Notes under the pieces: generated by a model | Database searches by the model: none | The model's input: the letters and a program-made list of their open reading frames with translations, nothing else | Told to the model about the DNA's origin: nothing | From: Dehalococcoidia bacterium | Lineage (GTDB): Bacteria > Chloroflexota > Dehalococcoidia > UBA2979 | Length of the DNA stretch: 61,114 nucleotides | Reading direction: 5' to 3' | Assembly: GCA_028279505.1 (NCBI GenBank) | Contig: JANQNP010000041.1 | Location: forward strand, 1 to 61,114 | In this document: positions 1 through 8,584 of the stretch, one piece after another | Layout of the letters: each line of letters starts with the position of its first letter | Numbering within the stretch: position 1 is the first letter of the stretch | Made by a program: the position numbers and the translations under genes

Positions 1-34
1 TGAGCACGTACGCTCAACTGCGCAGGGAGGCCTT

Positions 35-793
35 ATGACTACTCATGACCGCAATCGCGATGCGGCGCCCGTGACCCGAGCCCGCCCGATGCGGACCGGT
101 CACCGTGTGCGGATCCTCGTCGCCGACGATCACGCCCTGCTCCGCCAGGCGCTGCGCATGATGCTCGAGGCGCAAGAGGGCCTCGAGGTGGTTGGCGAGG
201 CGACCAACGGCCGCGACGCCGTTGAGAACGCCGAGCTGCTCATGCCCGACGTCGTGCTCATGGACATGGTGATGCCCGGCCTGAACGGCATCGACGCGAC
301 GCGCCAGATCCTGAAGCGCTCGCCGAACACCAAGGTCCTGATCCTCACCGCCTACCTCGAAGACGAGCGGCTGCTCCAGGCGCTGCGCGCCGGCGCTTCC
401 GGCTACGTGGTCAAGAACTCGGACATCGAGGAGCTGCTGCTCGCGATTCAGTCCGTGCGCCGTGGCAACACCTACTTCTCCACCTCGGTCTCCGACGAGA
501 TCGCGGTGAACGAGGTGCTGCTCCAGGCGAAGCAGCCCGAGGGCCGCACCGGCTACGACCTGCTCACCAACCGCGAGCGCGAGGTGCTGCAGCTCATCGC
601 CGAGGGCCTCTCGAACCAGGCGATCGCCGAGCAGCTCGTGATCAGCGTGAAGACGGTCGAGGCGCACCGCGCGCACATCATGACCAAGCTCCACGCGAAG
701 AACCGGACCGACCTGATCCGCTACGCGATCAAGCGTGGCCTCGTCGGCCTCGAGAGCGCCGGCCACGACGAGTCGAAGCTCGCGGCAGGCTAG
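35..793 (+). CDS. NarL/FixJ-type response regulator
   Basis: A 252-residue two-domain transcription factor. Residues about 26-140 form a receiver domain with the acidic pair D31/D32, the phospho-acceptor D77 in VLMDMVMPG, T105 and K127. Residues about 177-233 are a LuxR-type HTH (LTNREREVLQLIAEGLSNQ, then VKTVEAHRAHI). The start at 35 is supported by gggagg at 26-31; an in-frame ATG at 89 is the alternative. No histidine kinase is in view, but a TGA at 1-3 could be the end of an upstream gene. The gene stands just before the flagellar cluster, so a role in motility control is possible but is inference only. Confidence 0.93.
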   Translation: MTTHDRNRDAAPVTRARPMRTGHRVRILVADDHALLRQALRMMLEAQEGLEVVGEATNGRDAVENAELLMPDVVLMDMVMPGLNGIDATRQILKRSPNTKVLILTAYLEDERLLQALRAGASGYVVKNSDIEELLLAIQSVRRGNTYFSTSVSDEIAVNEVLLQAKQPEGRTGYDLLTNREREVLQLIAEGLSNQAIAEQLVISVKTVEAHRAHIMTKLHAKNRTDLIRYAIKRGLVGLESAGHDESKLAAG

Positions 794-899
794 CGATCGG
801 TTCTCGAACCCCAGTGATCCACGACGGGCGGCGAGCGCGAGTTCGCCGCCCGTTCTGTGTCCGGCGGAGCCCGGCGCGGCGGCGCGCCGACCACCCATC

Positions 900-1289
900 G
901 TGACCACCGAGGCGGGCGAATTGCCGCTGGTGCTCGTCGCGGAGGATGAGGACAGCGTGCGCCAGATGGTGGCGCTGGCCCTCAAGGCGATCGGCTATCG
1001 CACCGTCGTCTTCGCGGACGGCGCCGCCGCTGCCGAGGCGATCGATGGCGGCACCGTGCCCGACGCCGTACTGCTCGACGTGCGCATGCCTCGGATGAAC
1101 GGCATCGACCTCGTGCGCCACATCCGCGCACGGACGGAGACGGCGACGACCCCGGTCGTGGCGATGTCGGCCTACAGCGACGAGCTGCAGGCGCGGGAGA
1201 TGATCGACGCCGGCGCCAACGCCTTCCTCGCGAAGCCGTTCACCATCGAGGAGCTGCGCGCGACGATGTCCGTGCTCTCGCCGCGCTAG
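900..1289 (+). CDS. Stand-alone receiver-domain protein (CheY-like)
   Basis: A single receiver domain of 129 residues with no output domain. It shows the E15/D16 acidic pocket, the phospho-acceptor D60 in AVLLDVRMPRMNG, S90 at the usual Thr/Ser switch position and K112 in FLAKPF. I chose the GTG at 900 because residues upstream of it, from an ATG at 735, are low-complexity and overlap the preceding gene; no strong ribosome binding site is visible. Such proteins act as phospho-shuttles or bind targets directly, as CheY binds FliM. FliM here has an N-terminal EIDALL motif of the CheY-binding type, so a motor role is conceivable but unproven. Confidence 0.82.
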   Translation: MTTEAGELPLVLVAEDEDSVRQMVALALKAIGYRTVVFADGAAAAEAIDGGTVPDAVLLDVRMPRMNGIDLVRHIRARTETATTPVVAMSAYSDELQAREMIDAGANAFLAKPFTIEELRATMSVLSPR

Positions 1290-1317
1290 CGGCGGACGGG
1301 CAACCGTCCGCGGCCGG

Positions 1318-2196
1318 CTAACCCTCGGTCGGTGTCTCGTCCGGTGGCGGCCAGCTCACGACGGACACGTAGCTGATCCGCGAGGGGAGGGCGAAGCGGC
1401 CGTCCTCCAGGCCGAAGTGCTTCGCGACCAGCTCCTGCGCTCGCTGATCGCGCTCAGAGCCCGCCTCGAGCCAGTACAGCCAGCGCGTCCAGCCTTCGGC
1501 GTCCGTGGCGTCGACCGGCTCGCGCGCGGCGCGCGGCAGGGTGCGCACCTCGAACGGTCGGTCCAGCGCGCCGAGGACCGCGAGGAACTCGCGCCGCCCG
1601 GGGAGCAGGCATGGCGGCTCGCCGTAGAGCTCGCTCCAGATCGGGTCGAACGCCCCGCTCGGTGCGCGGTCGCCGATCACGACGATGCACGTCCGCCGCG
1701 TGTGGGCCTCCATCGCGCCGATGAACGCTCCGAGGTCGTCCTGGTCGTACAACACGTGCGACGCGACGCTGACGTCGGCGACGGGTACCTCGGCGTCGTT
1801 GGCGAGCGGCCAGCGCTCGTCGTGCACGCGCAGGTTCTCGAGGCCCGCGGCCTCTGACGCGCCGCCCATCACCTCCCGCATCGCCTCGGACGGTTCGACC
1901 GCGTGGACGGCGGTCACCCGCTCGGCGACCGGCACCGCGATCCGCCCGCCGCCGGCGCCGATGTCGAGCCAGGTGTCCTCGGGACGTGCGTGCTCCAATA
2001 CCCAATCGAGGTCTGACGCCTCCACCCGGCCGGGGCGGAACTGCTGGGCGCGCGGTCGGTAGAAGTCCGCCCCGGGCACGGTCTCGCGGAGCCGCTCGAT
2101 CTGCTCGCGGTTCGCTGCCACGAGGTCGGTCCAGGCGCTGAGCGCCGCTCCGGCGCTCGGTCGGAGCGTGCGTTCGGGGTCAGGCGCGTCGGCCAT
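1318..2196 (-). CDS. Class I SAM-dependent methyltransferase
   Basis: A 292-residue protein with a Rossmann-type methyltransferase core. Motif I is WLDIGAGGG at about residues 76-84, with an acidic residue (E101 in HAVEPSEAM) at the end of strand 2 that would hold the SAM ribose. The substrate cannot be told from the sequence. The frame stays open far upstream, but there it is antisense to motA and flbD; the ATG at 2194-2196 (MADAPDPERT) is the natural start. The gene faces left inside an otherwise rightward motility block, so it probably has its own promoter in the 2197-2364 gap. Confidence 0.85.
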   Translation of the reverse strand: MADAPDPERTLRPSAGAALSAWTDLVAANREQIERLRETVPGADFYRPRAQQFRPGRVEASDLDWVLEHARPEDTWLDIGAGGGRIAVPVAERVTAVHAVEPSEAMREVMGGASEAAGLENLRVHDERWPLANDAEVPVADVSVASHVLYDQDDLGAFIGAMEAHTRRTCIVVIGDRAPSGAFDPIWSELYGEPPCLLPGRREFLAVLGALDRPFEVRTLPRAAREPVDATDAEGWTRWLYWLEAGSERDQRAQELVAKHFGLEDGRFALPSRISYVSVVSWPPPDETPTEG

Positions 2197-2335
2197 TGGC
2201 GTCCTCCGGTGCCCAGTCGCGGGATCAACATCATGCCGCAGGACTCGCTGAGGGGCCGTGCTCATGGTCTCGCACGCCTCGAGCGAGGGCGTTCCCCGAT
2301 ACGGCGGCTGCCCGAAGCGCCAAACAATGGGCCTC

Positions 2336-2352
2336 GGGCACGACGTGTGCCC
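2336..2352 (+). other. Hairpin immediately upstream of the flbD ribosome binding site
   Basis: GGGCAC-GACGT-GTGCCC forms a perfect 6-bp stem with a 5-nt loop. It ends two bases before the Shine-Dalgarno-like gggaggt (2354-2360) of flbD. The placement would allow it to affect translation of the first flagellar gene or to end transcripts from upstream. There is no T-run. The function is unknown. Confidence 0.4.
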
Positions 2353-2364
2353 CGGGAGGTCGTC

Positions 2365-2604
2365 GTGATCCGAATGACCCGGCTGGACGGTACGCAGTTC
2401 TACGTGAACGCGGAGTTCATCCAGAGCGTCGAGAGCACGCCGGACACCCACGTGGTCTTGCTGAACGGCCACTCCTACGTGGTGCAGGAGCAGGACGAGG
2501 AGATCGTCGAACGCATCGTCGAGTACCACCGCGGCGCCGGCCCTGCCGGCAGCTCGCGACCACCCATCGCCCTCGTCGTCGGCAACGACGACCACGAAGA
2601 CTAG
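2365..2604 (+). CDS. flbD: Flagellar FlbD-family protein
   Basis: A 79-residue protein beginning MIRMTRLDGTQFYVNAEFIQ, the hallmark of the small FlbD family found between flgE and motA or fliL in monoderm flagellar operons. It is not the sigma54 activator called FlbD in Caulobacter. The GTG at 2365 is chosen over the upstream ATG at 2209 because gggaggt lies at 2354-2360 and family members start at this Met-Ile. The middle has LLNGHSYVVQE and the tail is Asp/Glu-rich. It opens the + strand flagellar run and ends 12 bases before motA. The molecular role of the family is not well established. Confidence 0.88.
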   Translation: MIRMTRLDGTQFYVNAEFIQSVESTPDTHVVLLNGHSYVVQEQDEEIVERIVEYHRGAGPAGSSRPPIALVVGNDDHED

Positions 2605-2616
2605 ACGGGATCTCGC

Positions 2617-3420
2617 GTGGGCATCGCCACCATCATCGGGATTGTCGTCGCCGTCATCGGAATCATCGGTGGATTCATCATCGAGGGTGGCCAGGTGATG
2701 GCGCTCTTCAACATCCCCGGGTTCATGATCGTCGTCGTCGGCACCTTCGGCGCCACCATGACCGCGTTCCCCTTGAGCAGCACGCTCGGCATCCCCGGCT
2801 CCGCGATCCGCGCCATCACCGGTGGCAGCGGCGCCGAGCCGAAGGAGATGGCCGAGCAGCTCGTCGAGATGGCCGACAAGGCCCGCCGCGAGGGTCTGCT
2901 CTCGCTGGAGGAGGAAGCGCAGAAGGTCGAAGAGCCGTTCGCCCGCAAGGGCCTGATGCTCATGATCGACGGCACGGACCCCGAGGCGCTCCAGTCGATC
3001 CTCGAGATCGACATGGACCAGGAGGCGAACCGCCTCCGCGAGCAGGCCGAGATCTGGAAGGTCGGCTCCGGCTTCTCGCCGACCCTCGGCGTGCTCGGTG
3101 CGGTCATGGGTCTGATCACGGTGCTCAGCGGCCTGGGTGGCGACGTCGCCGCCCTGGGGCACGGCATCGCCGTCGCGTTCGTCGCGACGTTCTATGGCGT
3201 CGGCCTTGCCAACGTGTTGCTGCTGCCGATCAACATGAAGCTGATGGCCATTGCCACCGAGGAGCGGCAGGTCCGGGAGATGATCCTCGAGGGGATCATC
3301 TCGATCCAGGCGGGCGACAACCCGCGCATCGTCAAGGAGAAGCTGCAGGGCTTCCTCGCTCCCGGGAACCGGCTGCCCGAGGACGACGAGGAAGAGGGCG
3401 TTGAGGCGGCGGCCGCGTGA
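2617..3420 (+). CDS. motA: Flagellar stator protein MotA
   Basis: The ion-conducting stator subunit, 267 residues, inner membrane. Hydrophobic segments lie at about 3-22, 33-51, 152-172 and 182-205, with a large cytoplasmic loop (about 60-150) between segments 2 and 3. The loop carries charged residues that in the family meet FliG (R90/R91, E98). P155 in GFSPTLGVLG and the GHGIAVAFVATFYG block are typical. The GTG start follows flbD by 12 bases. The GTGA overlap with motB suggests translational coupling, which suits a 5:2 MotA:MotB complex. Confidence 0.96.
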   Translation: MGIATIIGIVVAVIGIIGGFIIEGGQVMALFNIPGFMIVVVGTFGATMTAFPLSSTLGIPGSAIRAITGGSGAEPKEMAEQLVEMADKARREGLLSLEEEAQKVEEPFARKGLMLMIDGTDPEALQSILEIDMDQEANRLREQAEIWKVGSGFSPTLGVLGAVMGLITVLSGLGGDVAALGHGIAVAFVATFYGVGLANVLLLPINMKLMAIATEERQVREMILEGIISIQAGDNPRIVKEKLQGFLAPGNRLPEDDEEEGVEAAAA

Positions 3421-4232
3421 GCCGTCGCAAAGAGGCGCACCACGAGGAGGCCGAGGCCGACGAACGGTGGGTCATCTCCTACGCCGACCTCGTCACGCTG
3501 CTGTTCGGCTTCTTCATCCTGCTCTACGCGACTGCCGACCAGAACATCGCGAAGTTCGAGTCGCTGGCGCGCGGGCTGTCCGACGCGTTCAACGTGCCGA
3601 TCAACGAGGGCATCTCGCAGGGGTCGCCGCTGTTCGATGGCGGTACCGGCATCGTCCCCGGCGGCAACGACCGCACGATGGTGATCGAGAGCGACCTGCT
3701 GTTCGTCCAGAACTTCATCGAGCAGCGCGCGATCGCCGAGGGCCTCGTTGGCAAGATCGTCGTCTCCGAGGAGGCGGACGGGATCGACATCCGTCTCGCC
3801 GACAACCTGATCTTCCCGACGGCCAGCGCCAACCTGCGTGAGGACGCGCTCCCGCTGCTCGACATCGCGGCCGCGGTGGTGAATGAGCTGGGCCGCGAAG
3901 TGCGCGTCGAGGGACACACGGACAACGTTCCGCTGGTCACCGACCGCTACCCGTCGAACTGGGAGCTCTCCTCGGCACGCGCGACGGCGGTGCTGCGCTA
4001 CATCGTGGAGGAGGCGGGCGTCGATCCGGCGCTCGTGCACGCCGCGGGCTACGCCGACACCCGCCCGGTCGCGAACAACCTGACGCCGGAGGGACGCGCG
4101 CTCAACCGGCGCGCCGACCTCGTGATTCTGTACCCGCCGGTTCGCTTCGACGTGGTTCCCGGCGAGGGGATCTTCGACAGCGAGCCCGGTGACGACGTGT
4201 TCGACATCGTCCCCGCGCCGAGTGGTGAGTAG
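3417..4232 (+). CDS. motB: Flagellar stator protein MotB
   Basis: The stator anchor, 271 residues. After a short charged cytoplasmic start comes SYADLVTLLFGFFILLYATA. In it D24 is the ion-carrying Asp of the single membrane helix (about 22-42). The C-terminal half is an OmpA/MotB peptidoglycan-binding domain (about 130-245) with VEGHTDNVPL, NWELSSARA and GYADTRPVANN. The channel residue set cannot tell H+ from Na+ coupling reliably. The GTG start overlaps the motA stop by four bases. The tail is Asp/Glu-rich. Confidence 0.96.
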   Translation: MSRRKEAHHEEAEADERWVISYADLVTLLFGFFILLYATADQNIAKFESLARGLSDAFNVPINEGISQGSPLFDGGTGIVPGGNDRTMVIESDLLFVQNFIEQRAIAEGLVGKIVVSEEADGIDIRLADNLIFPTASANLREDALPLLDIAAAVVNELGREVRVEGHTDNVPLVTDRYPSNWELSSARATAVLRYIVEEAGVDPALVHAAGYADTRPVANNLTPEGRALNRRADLVILYPPVRFDVVPGEGIFDSEPGDDVFDIVPAPSGE

Positions 4233-4244
4233 GAAGGCCCAGCC

Positions 4245-4886
4245 ATGGGGTTCTTGAAGAAGCCGATCGTGATGGGTGTCGGCGGCGCCGTGGCCGGGAT
4301 CGCGGTCATGGCGGTGGTCTACACGCTCTTCCTCAGCGGCGGTTCGAGCGCCTCGGCAGAGCCGACTCCGGAGCCGACGGTGATCCCGGCGAGTGGCAAG
4401 CTCGGTCCGCGGATCACCCTCGAGGACCGCGTCTTCAACCTCGTCAGCCCGGCCAGCGCGCCGGTCTACGCGAAGATCCAGACCGTCATCGAGTTCGAGA
4501 CGACCGATTACCGCTGGGGCGAGGTGTTCGACAACTGCGGCGGACACAGCCGCGACCTGAACAGCTCGCCGCGCCGCGTCGTCTCGTTGCTCCCGCCCGG
4601 CCAGCCACCCGCCGAGGCCCCGGCGGCCGGCGGCGGTGGCCCCGAGGTGAGCCCGTGCGTCGCCCTCGAGGCCGAACTCCTCCACGAGTTCGAGGAGGAG
4701 ATCGGGACGGGCATCCAGCTGATCGAGGACGCGGTGACGATCATCGTCAGCTCCAAGCGTCCCGAGGAAGTCTCGAGCACGGAGGGCAAGGACGCGCTCA
4801 AGGAGGAGATCCGCCACGCCGTCGAGGAGCTGATCCACCACCCGCACGTCTCGCGCGTGCTGTTCCTCAACTTCATCACGCAGTAG
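4245..4886 (+). CDS. fliL: Flagellar basal body-associated protein FliL
   Basis: A 213-residue, single-pass membrane protein with a hydrophobic segment at about 8-31 and a Pro/Glu linker (EPTPEPT). The extracytoplasmic domain contains LEDRVFNLVSP, a typical FliL strand (the region that folds like stomatin/SPFH domains and wraps MotB). It is longer than usual (about 150-180 residues) because of a Pro/Gly-rich insertion around residues 100-140, followed by an acidic helix. It ends HHPHVSRVLFLNFITQ, the family's usual 'v..Vlft.fi.Q' ending. It sits between the stator and switch genes, as in Bacillus/Clostridium operons. Confidence 0.9.
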   Translation: MGFLKKPIVMGVGGAVAGIAVMAVVYTLFLSGGSSASAEPTPEPTVIPASGKLGPRITLEDRVFNLVSPASAPVYAKIQTVIEFETTDYRWGEVFDNCGGHSRDLNSSPRRVVSLLPPGQPPAEAPAAGGGGPEVSPCVALEAELLHEFEEEIGTGIQLIEDAVTIIVSSKRPEEVSSTEGKDALKEEIRHAVEELIHHPHVSRVLFLNFITQ

Positions 4887-4907
4887 CGACGGCGAAGCAG
4901 ACCTCTC

Positions 4908-6116
4908 ATGGCCGAGAACCGAGCACTGTCCCAGGGCGAGATCGATGCCCTGCTCAACCAGATCCCCGAGGGCGGGGAGGATGAGCCGGATGGCGCCGCC
5001 GCGCCGTCCACGCCGCTGGACACCGGCTTCTCGCGGGTCATCAAGGCCTACGACTTCCGGCGTCCCGACAAGTTCTCAAAGGAGCAGTGGGGCACGCTGC
5101 AGTCGATGTACGAGGCGTTCTCGCGCTTCGCGGGTGCCTCGTTCTCCTCGCGGTTGCGCACGCTGGTGAACATCCGCCTGTCGAGCATCGACCAGGGTCT
5201 CTACGAGGAGTGGCAGGCGCAGGTGCCGAGCCAGACCGCCTGCTACGTGCTCTCGATGCAGCCGATGACGGGCAACATCGTCGTCGAGTTCAACCTCGAT
5301 GTCGCGAGCGAGGTCGTCGACCGGATGCTCGGCGGTAACGGCGTGCTGATCGACCGCACGCGGGAGATGTCCGACGTCGAGGTTGGCCTGCTCCGCTCGT
5401 TCAGCTCCGTCGTCGCGCAGTCGCTGCAGGAGATGTGGTCGGCCGTCGTGCCCGTCCGCTCGCAGTTGCAGGACTTTGGCCTCGATGCCGGGCTGATCCA
5501 GGTCGCGAGCCCAACCGACGTGGTGCTCACCGCGTTCTTCGAGGTCAGCATCGGCAACCGGCTTGGCGCGATGTCGGTCTGCGTGCCCTACACGGTCCTC
5601 GAGCCGATCACCTCGCAGCTCTCGGCCCAGGTCTGGTTCTCGTCTGGTCGCCCGCAGGCGTCCACCGACGAGGAGCGCCACCTGATGCAGGCGCTGATCG
5701 CGCGCAGCGAGCTGGAACTGCAGGTCGAGCTCGGTTCGGTCGACCTCCCGACCAGCTCGATGATCGACCTCGAAATCGGCGACACGATCGTCCTCGATCA
5801 GCGCGTTGGCCGCCCGCTCGACGTCACTGTCGATGGGCGCTCGCGCTTCCGCGGCTTGCCCGGCGTGAACGGCAAGTACCTCGGGCTGCGCGTCACCGGG
5901 GTGGTGGAGCAGGAGTACGGCTTCGACGCACCGGCCGCGACCGGTCTCCGGCTCCCGCCCGAGGAGATCGAAGGCATGCGGGAACAGCCCGCCTTGCCCC
6001 CGCCGGCTGCCGAGGTCGAAGCACTCGACGCCCCCGATGCGCCGATCCGGCTGCACCCCGAACTACCCGATCCGCCCAGCGACGAGTCGCCGTCTTCGGC
6101 GACCAACGCCGCCTGA
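4908..6116 (+). CDS. fliM: Flagellar motor switch protein FliM
   Basis: A C-ring subunit of 402 residues. The N terminus has LSQGEIDALLNQI (about 7-19), the peptide that binds phospho-CheY. A linker follows, then YDFRRPDKFSKEQW, the middle CheC-like domain with MLGGNG, and a C-terminal SpoA domain (about 275-355; LDQRVGRPLDVTVDG). The last about 50 residues are Pro/Asp-rich and extend past the usual end. The gene lies 21 bases after fliL and 15 before fliN. The intact CheY-binding motif implies chemotaxis control even though no che genes are in the window. Confidence 0.96.
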   Translation: MAENRALSQGEIDALLNQIPEGGEDEPDGAAAPSTPLDTGFSRVIKAYDFRRPDKFSKEQWGTLQSMYEAFSRFAGASFSSRLRTLVNIRLSSIDQGLYEEWQAQVPSQTACYVLSMQPMTGNIVVEFNLDVASEVVDRMLGGNGVLIDRTREMSDVEVGLLRSFSSVVAQSLQEMWSAVVPVRSQLQDFGLDAGLIQVASPTDVVLTAFFEVSIGNRLGAMSVCVPYTVLEPITSQLSAQVWFSSGRPQASTDEERHLMQALIARSELELQVELGSVDLPTSSMIDLEIGDTIVLDQRVGRPLDVTVDGRSRFRGLPGVNGKYLGLRVTGVVEQEYGFDAPAATGLRLPPEEIEGMREQPALPPPAAEVEALDAPDAPIRLHPELPDPPSDESPSSATNAA

Positions 6117-6131
6117 TAATGGAGGACTGCC

Positions 6132-7652
6132 GTGGCTGACGACGAGATGCAGACGCCCGACGACGATGCCGCCGCGGACGCCGATGCACCGCTGAACGAG
6201 GAACCGGCCGCCGAGGACGCAGCGTCCGAGGATGCGGCTGACGCCGTCGACGCCGCGCCTGAGGGCGACGCCCCCGAGGCGGTGGACGCGGACGCCCCCG
6301 AGGCTACCGACGGCGACGCGCCGGAGGCGGCTGACGGCGATGCGCCGGAAGCAGCCGACGACGATGAACCCGCGGCGGGGGGCCTGCCGAACCTCCAGGC
6401 GCACCTGTCCGGCGCCGGCAGCGAGGAGATCTCGCAGGAGGACATCGACGCGCTGCTCGCTGAGCAGGGCGACGCGCCCGAGCCCGCCGAGGTCCAGCCC
6501 GCCGGCGGCGGAGCCACTGACGTCGACGCCGGAGCGGAGACGCTCCTCGGTGAGCACGTGGCCGCGCTCGGCGCGTTCGGGCTGAAGGGGCAGGAGACGC
6601 TCTCGCTCGGCGTCGAGTCGGCGATGGGGCAGGCGATCACGATCGCGAACACCTCGGTTGTCGAAGGCGATTACAGCGCGATCGAGCAGGAGTTCGTCGA
6701 GACGCCACACCTGGGCTTCGAGCTCAGGCTCTCACTCTCCGAGACTGAGTCGCACCTCGTGGCGGCGCTGATTCCGCTGCCGGACGCCGGCGCGCTGTTC
6801 TCGATCGACACGACGCCGGACGAGATGGCCGACGAGGGCTTTGCGCAGACGCAGCTCGAGACCGCCGCCGGCACCATGCGTGAGCTGCTCGACCTCGTGA
6901 GCCTCACCCTCTTCACCGAGGGCCTGTCCGCCGCCGAGGTGACGCTGTCCGACCAGCGGGTCGACCAGCCCGAGTTCACCATGGGCATCGTCGCGGACGT
7001 CGCGCAGGGCGCCACGCCGCTGCGCGTCGACATCGTGCTGGCGCTGCCCGGCGGCATCCCCGTCACGGTGACCCTCGTGATCCCGTCCTCGCTCGCGATC
7101 CGGATCGCCGAGACGATGGCTGAGGCAGACGCAGCGGCGCCCGCTGACCTGCCCGAGCCGACACCGATCGACTCAGCCCGCGGGGCCGATGGTCCCGCCG
7201 CCGTCGATATCGAGGCGCCGCCCACCTTCGCGGGTGCGGCCGCCGCCGGTGACGCCGCCGCCGGAGGCGCCGGTTTCGGTGCCGAGGAACCGCTCCGCCC
7301 CGCCGCGACGATCGGTGCATCGCCGGACGTGGACGTCCACCCGGTGCGCTTCCCGCCGCTGCCCGAGCTGGAACCGCCGGTGACGGCGCAGCGCGGCCTC
7401 GACCTGATCATGGACGTGCAGATGCGCGTCGCGGTCGAGCTTGGCCGCAGCACCATGACCGTCGAGGACGTGCTCTCGCTCGGGCCGGGCTCGGTCGTGG
7501 AGCTGAACAAGCTCGCCGGTGAAGCCGTCGACATCCTCGTGAACGAGCGCCTGATCGCGCGCGGCGAGGTTGTCGTCGTCGATGAGAACTTCGGTGTGCG
7601 TGTCACGGAGATCGTGTCGCCGCGCCGCCGTGCCCACGCGATGGGTGCGTGA
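6132..7652 (+). CDS. fliN: Flagellar motor switch protein, FliY-type FliN
   Basis: A 506-residue switch protein far longer than classical FliN (about 130). Residues 1-90 are an Asp/Glu/Ala-rich low-complexity region with repeats of the type DGDAPEA. A second EIDALL-type motif follows ([17 protein letters not shown]). Then comes a CheC/FliM-like middle domain (about 135-330), an Ala/Pro linker and a C-terminal SpoA domain (about 405-500; [22 protein letters not shown]). This order is that of FliY of Bacillus, in which the middle domain can dephosphorylate CheY-P. I do not see a clean CheC phosphatase signature, so activity is uncertain. The GTG start has ggagga just upstream. Its last bases overlap fliO. 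Confidence 0.9.
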   Translation: MADDEMQTPDDDAAADADAPLNEEPAAEDAASEDAADAVDAAPEGDAPEAVDADAPEATDGDAPEAADGDAPEAADDDEPAAGGLPNLQAHLSGAGSEEISQEDIDALLAEQGDAPEPAEVQPAGGGATDVDAGAETLLGEHVAALGAFGLKGQETLSLGVESAMGQAITIANTSVVEGDYSAIEQEFVETPHLGFELRLSLSETESHLVAALIPLPDAGALFSIDTTPDEMADEGFAQTQLETAAGTMRELLDLVSLTLFTEGLSAAEVTLSDQRVDQPEFTMGIVADVAQGATPLRVDIVLALPGGIPVTVTLVIPSSLAIRIAETMAEADAAAPADLPEPTPIDSARGADGPAAVDIEAPPTFAGAAAAGDAAAGGAGFGAEEPLRPAATIGASPDVDVHPVRFPPLPELEPPVTAQRGLDLIMDVQMRVAVELGRSTMTVEDVLSLGPGSVVELNKLAGEAVDILVNERLIARGEVVVVDENFGVRVTEIVSPRRRAHAMGA

Positions 7653-8584
7653 TGACCCACCTGCGCGAGCGCACCGTGCCGAACTCCCGCCTCGGGCGGC
7701 TGCTGATGGCGGCCGTCCTCGGTGGGCTGCTCGCCCTCGTGTTCGTCGCTCCGGCGATGGCGCAGGAGGCAACCGCGACCAGCTCGCCGGTCGGCGGGTC
7801 GGTCTCGGGTTACGGCGTGACCGACTGGATGAACCTGTTCCTCCGGCTGGCGCTCGTGCTGGTCGTGATCTGGTTCGCGATCGTCGCGATGCGATGGTGG
7901 GTTCGCCGGATGAACGGCGCCGTCGGGAACGCGGGCGGCCACCTCGAAGTGGTCGAGACGCGCTCGCTCGGGCCGAACCGCTCGCTGCAGCTCGTGAAGC
8001 TGGGCAACCGCGCCGTGCTGCTCGGCGTCACCGCCGAGCAGACCAGCTCGGTCCTCGAGATCGACGACCCCGTCGAGGTAGAACGACTGGCCACGCCGCG
8101 CGTCGCCGACGATTCGCCGACCTCGTTCCGCGACGCGGTGTCGCGCCTCGGTTCGCTGACCAGCTGGCGACCGGTGATCGAGCGCAAGCGCTCGAAGCCG
8201 GCCGCCGCGCCGTCTGCACGTGCGGCTACAACCCCCTCGAGGTTCGCGGCACCGACGCCTCCGGTCGCGGCCGCGCCGCGCAGCCGCTGGATGACGCTCG
8301 CGCGGCGAGTGATTGGCCTCGAGGACCGGCCTTTGCCTCGGACGGTGGCCGCCGGCCGGGCACCGGCCGCCGCGCTCGCTGCGCGCCGGCCTGCCGCTCC
8401 CGCAGCGGCCGCGGCTCCCATGGCGCCGGCGGGGCGTGCACCTCGGAGCCTCGCCTCGGCGCGAGCCACCGCGTCGGAGCTGCCGGTGTCGCGCGCGGCG
8501 CGTGCCAGCAGCGGCTACCGCCAGAACCAGATCGCGGAGGCCCAACGAGCGATCGCCTCCGTGCGCGCGGGGATGAACCGCTAG
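7649..8584 (+). CDS. fliO: Flagellar biosynthesis protein FliO
   Basis: A 311-residue membrane protein that helps assemble the FliP ring of the export gate. A signal-like helix (about 17-39, ending APAMAQ) is followed by a second membrane helix (about 60-82, [19 protein letters not shown]). Next is the conserved cytoplasmic FliO domain ([30 protein letters not shown]). Residues from about 150 on are an Arg/Ala/Pro-rich basic tail, making it more than twice the Escherichia coli length. The GTG at 7649 overlaps the fliN stop; an ATG follows directly at 7652. The next gene starts right after the stop. Confidence 0.88.
   Translation: MMTHLRERTVPNSRLGRLLMAAVLGGLLALVFVAPAMAQEATATSSPVGGSVSGYGVTDWMNLFLRLALVLVVIWFAIVAMRWWVRRMNGAVGNAGGHLEVVETRSLGPNRSLQLVKLGNRAVLLGVTAEQTSSVLEIDDPVEVERLATPRVADDSPTSFRDAVSRLGSLTSWRPVIERKRSKPAAAPSARAATTPSRFAAPTPPVAAAPRSRWMTLARRVIGLEDRPLPRTVAAGRAPAAALAARRPAAPAAAAAPMAPAGRAPRSLASARATASELPVSRAARASSGYRQNQIAEAQRAIASVRAGMNR

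Noticed and set aside
2311..2322. ccccgatacggc before flbD, resembling a sigma28 -10 (GCCGATAA)
   Set aside because: No TAAA-type -35 lies 15 bases upstream, and an early operon with motA and fliM would not be expected to depend on sigma28.
2197..3162. N-terminal extension of the methyltransferase frame
   Set aside because: It would run antisense through flbD and motA; the methyltransferase starts naturally at 2196.
3192..4847. 551-residue open frame on the - strand opposite motA-motB-fliL
   Set aside because: Its translation is Arg/Asp/His/Val-rich low-complexity text mirroring conserved genes on the + strand. No start signal or domain is seen; it is a GC-rich antisense shadow.
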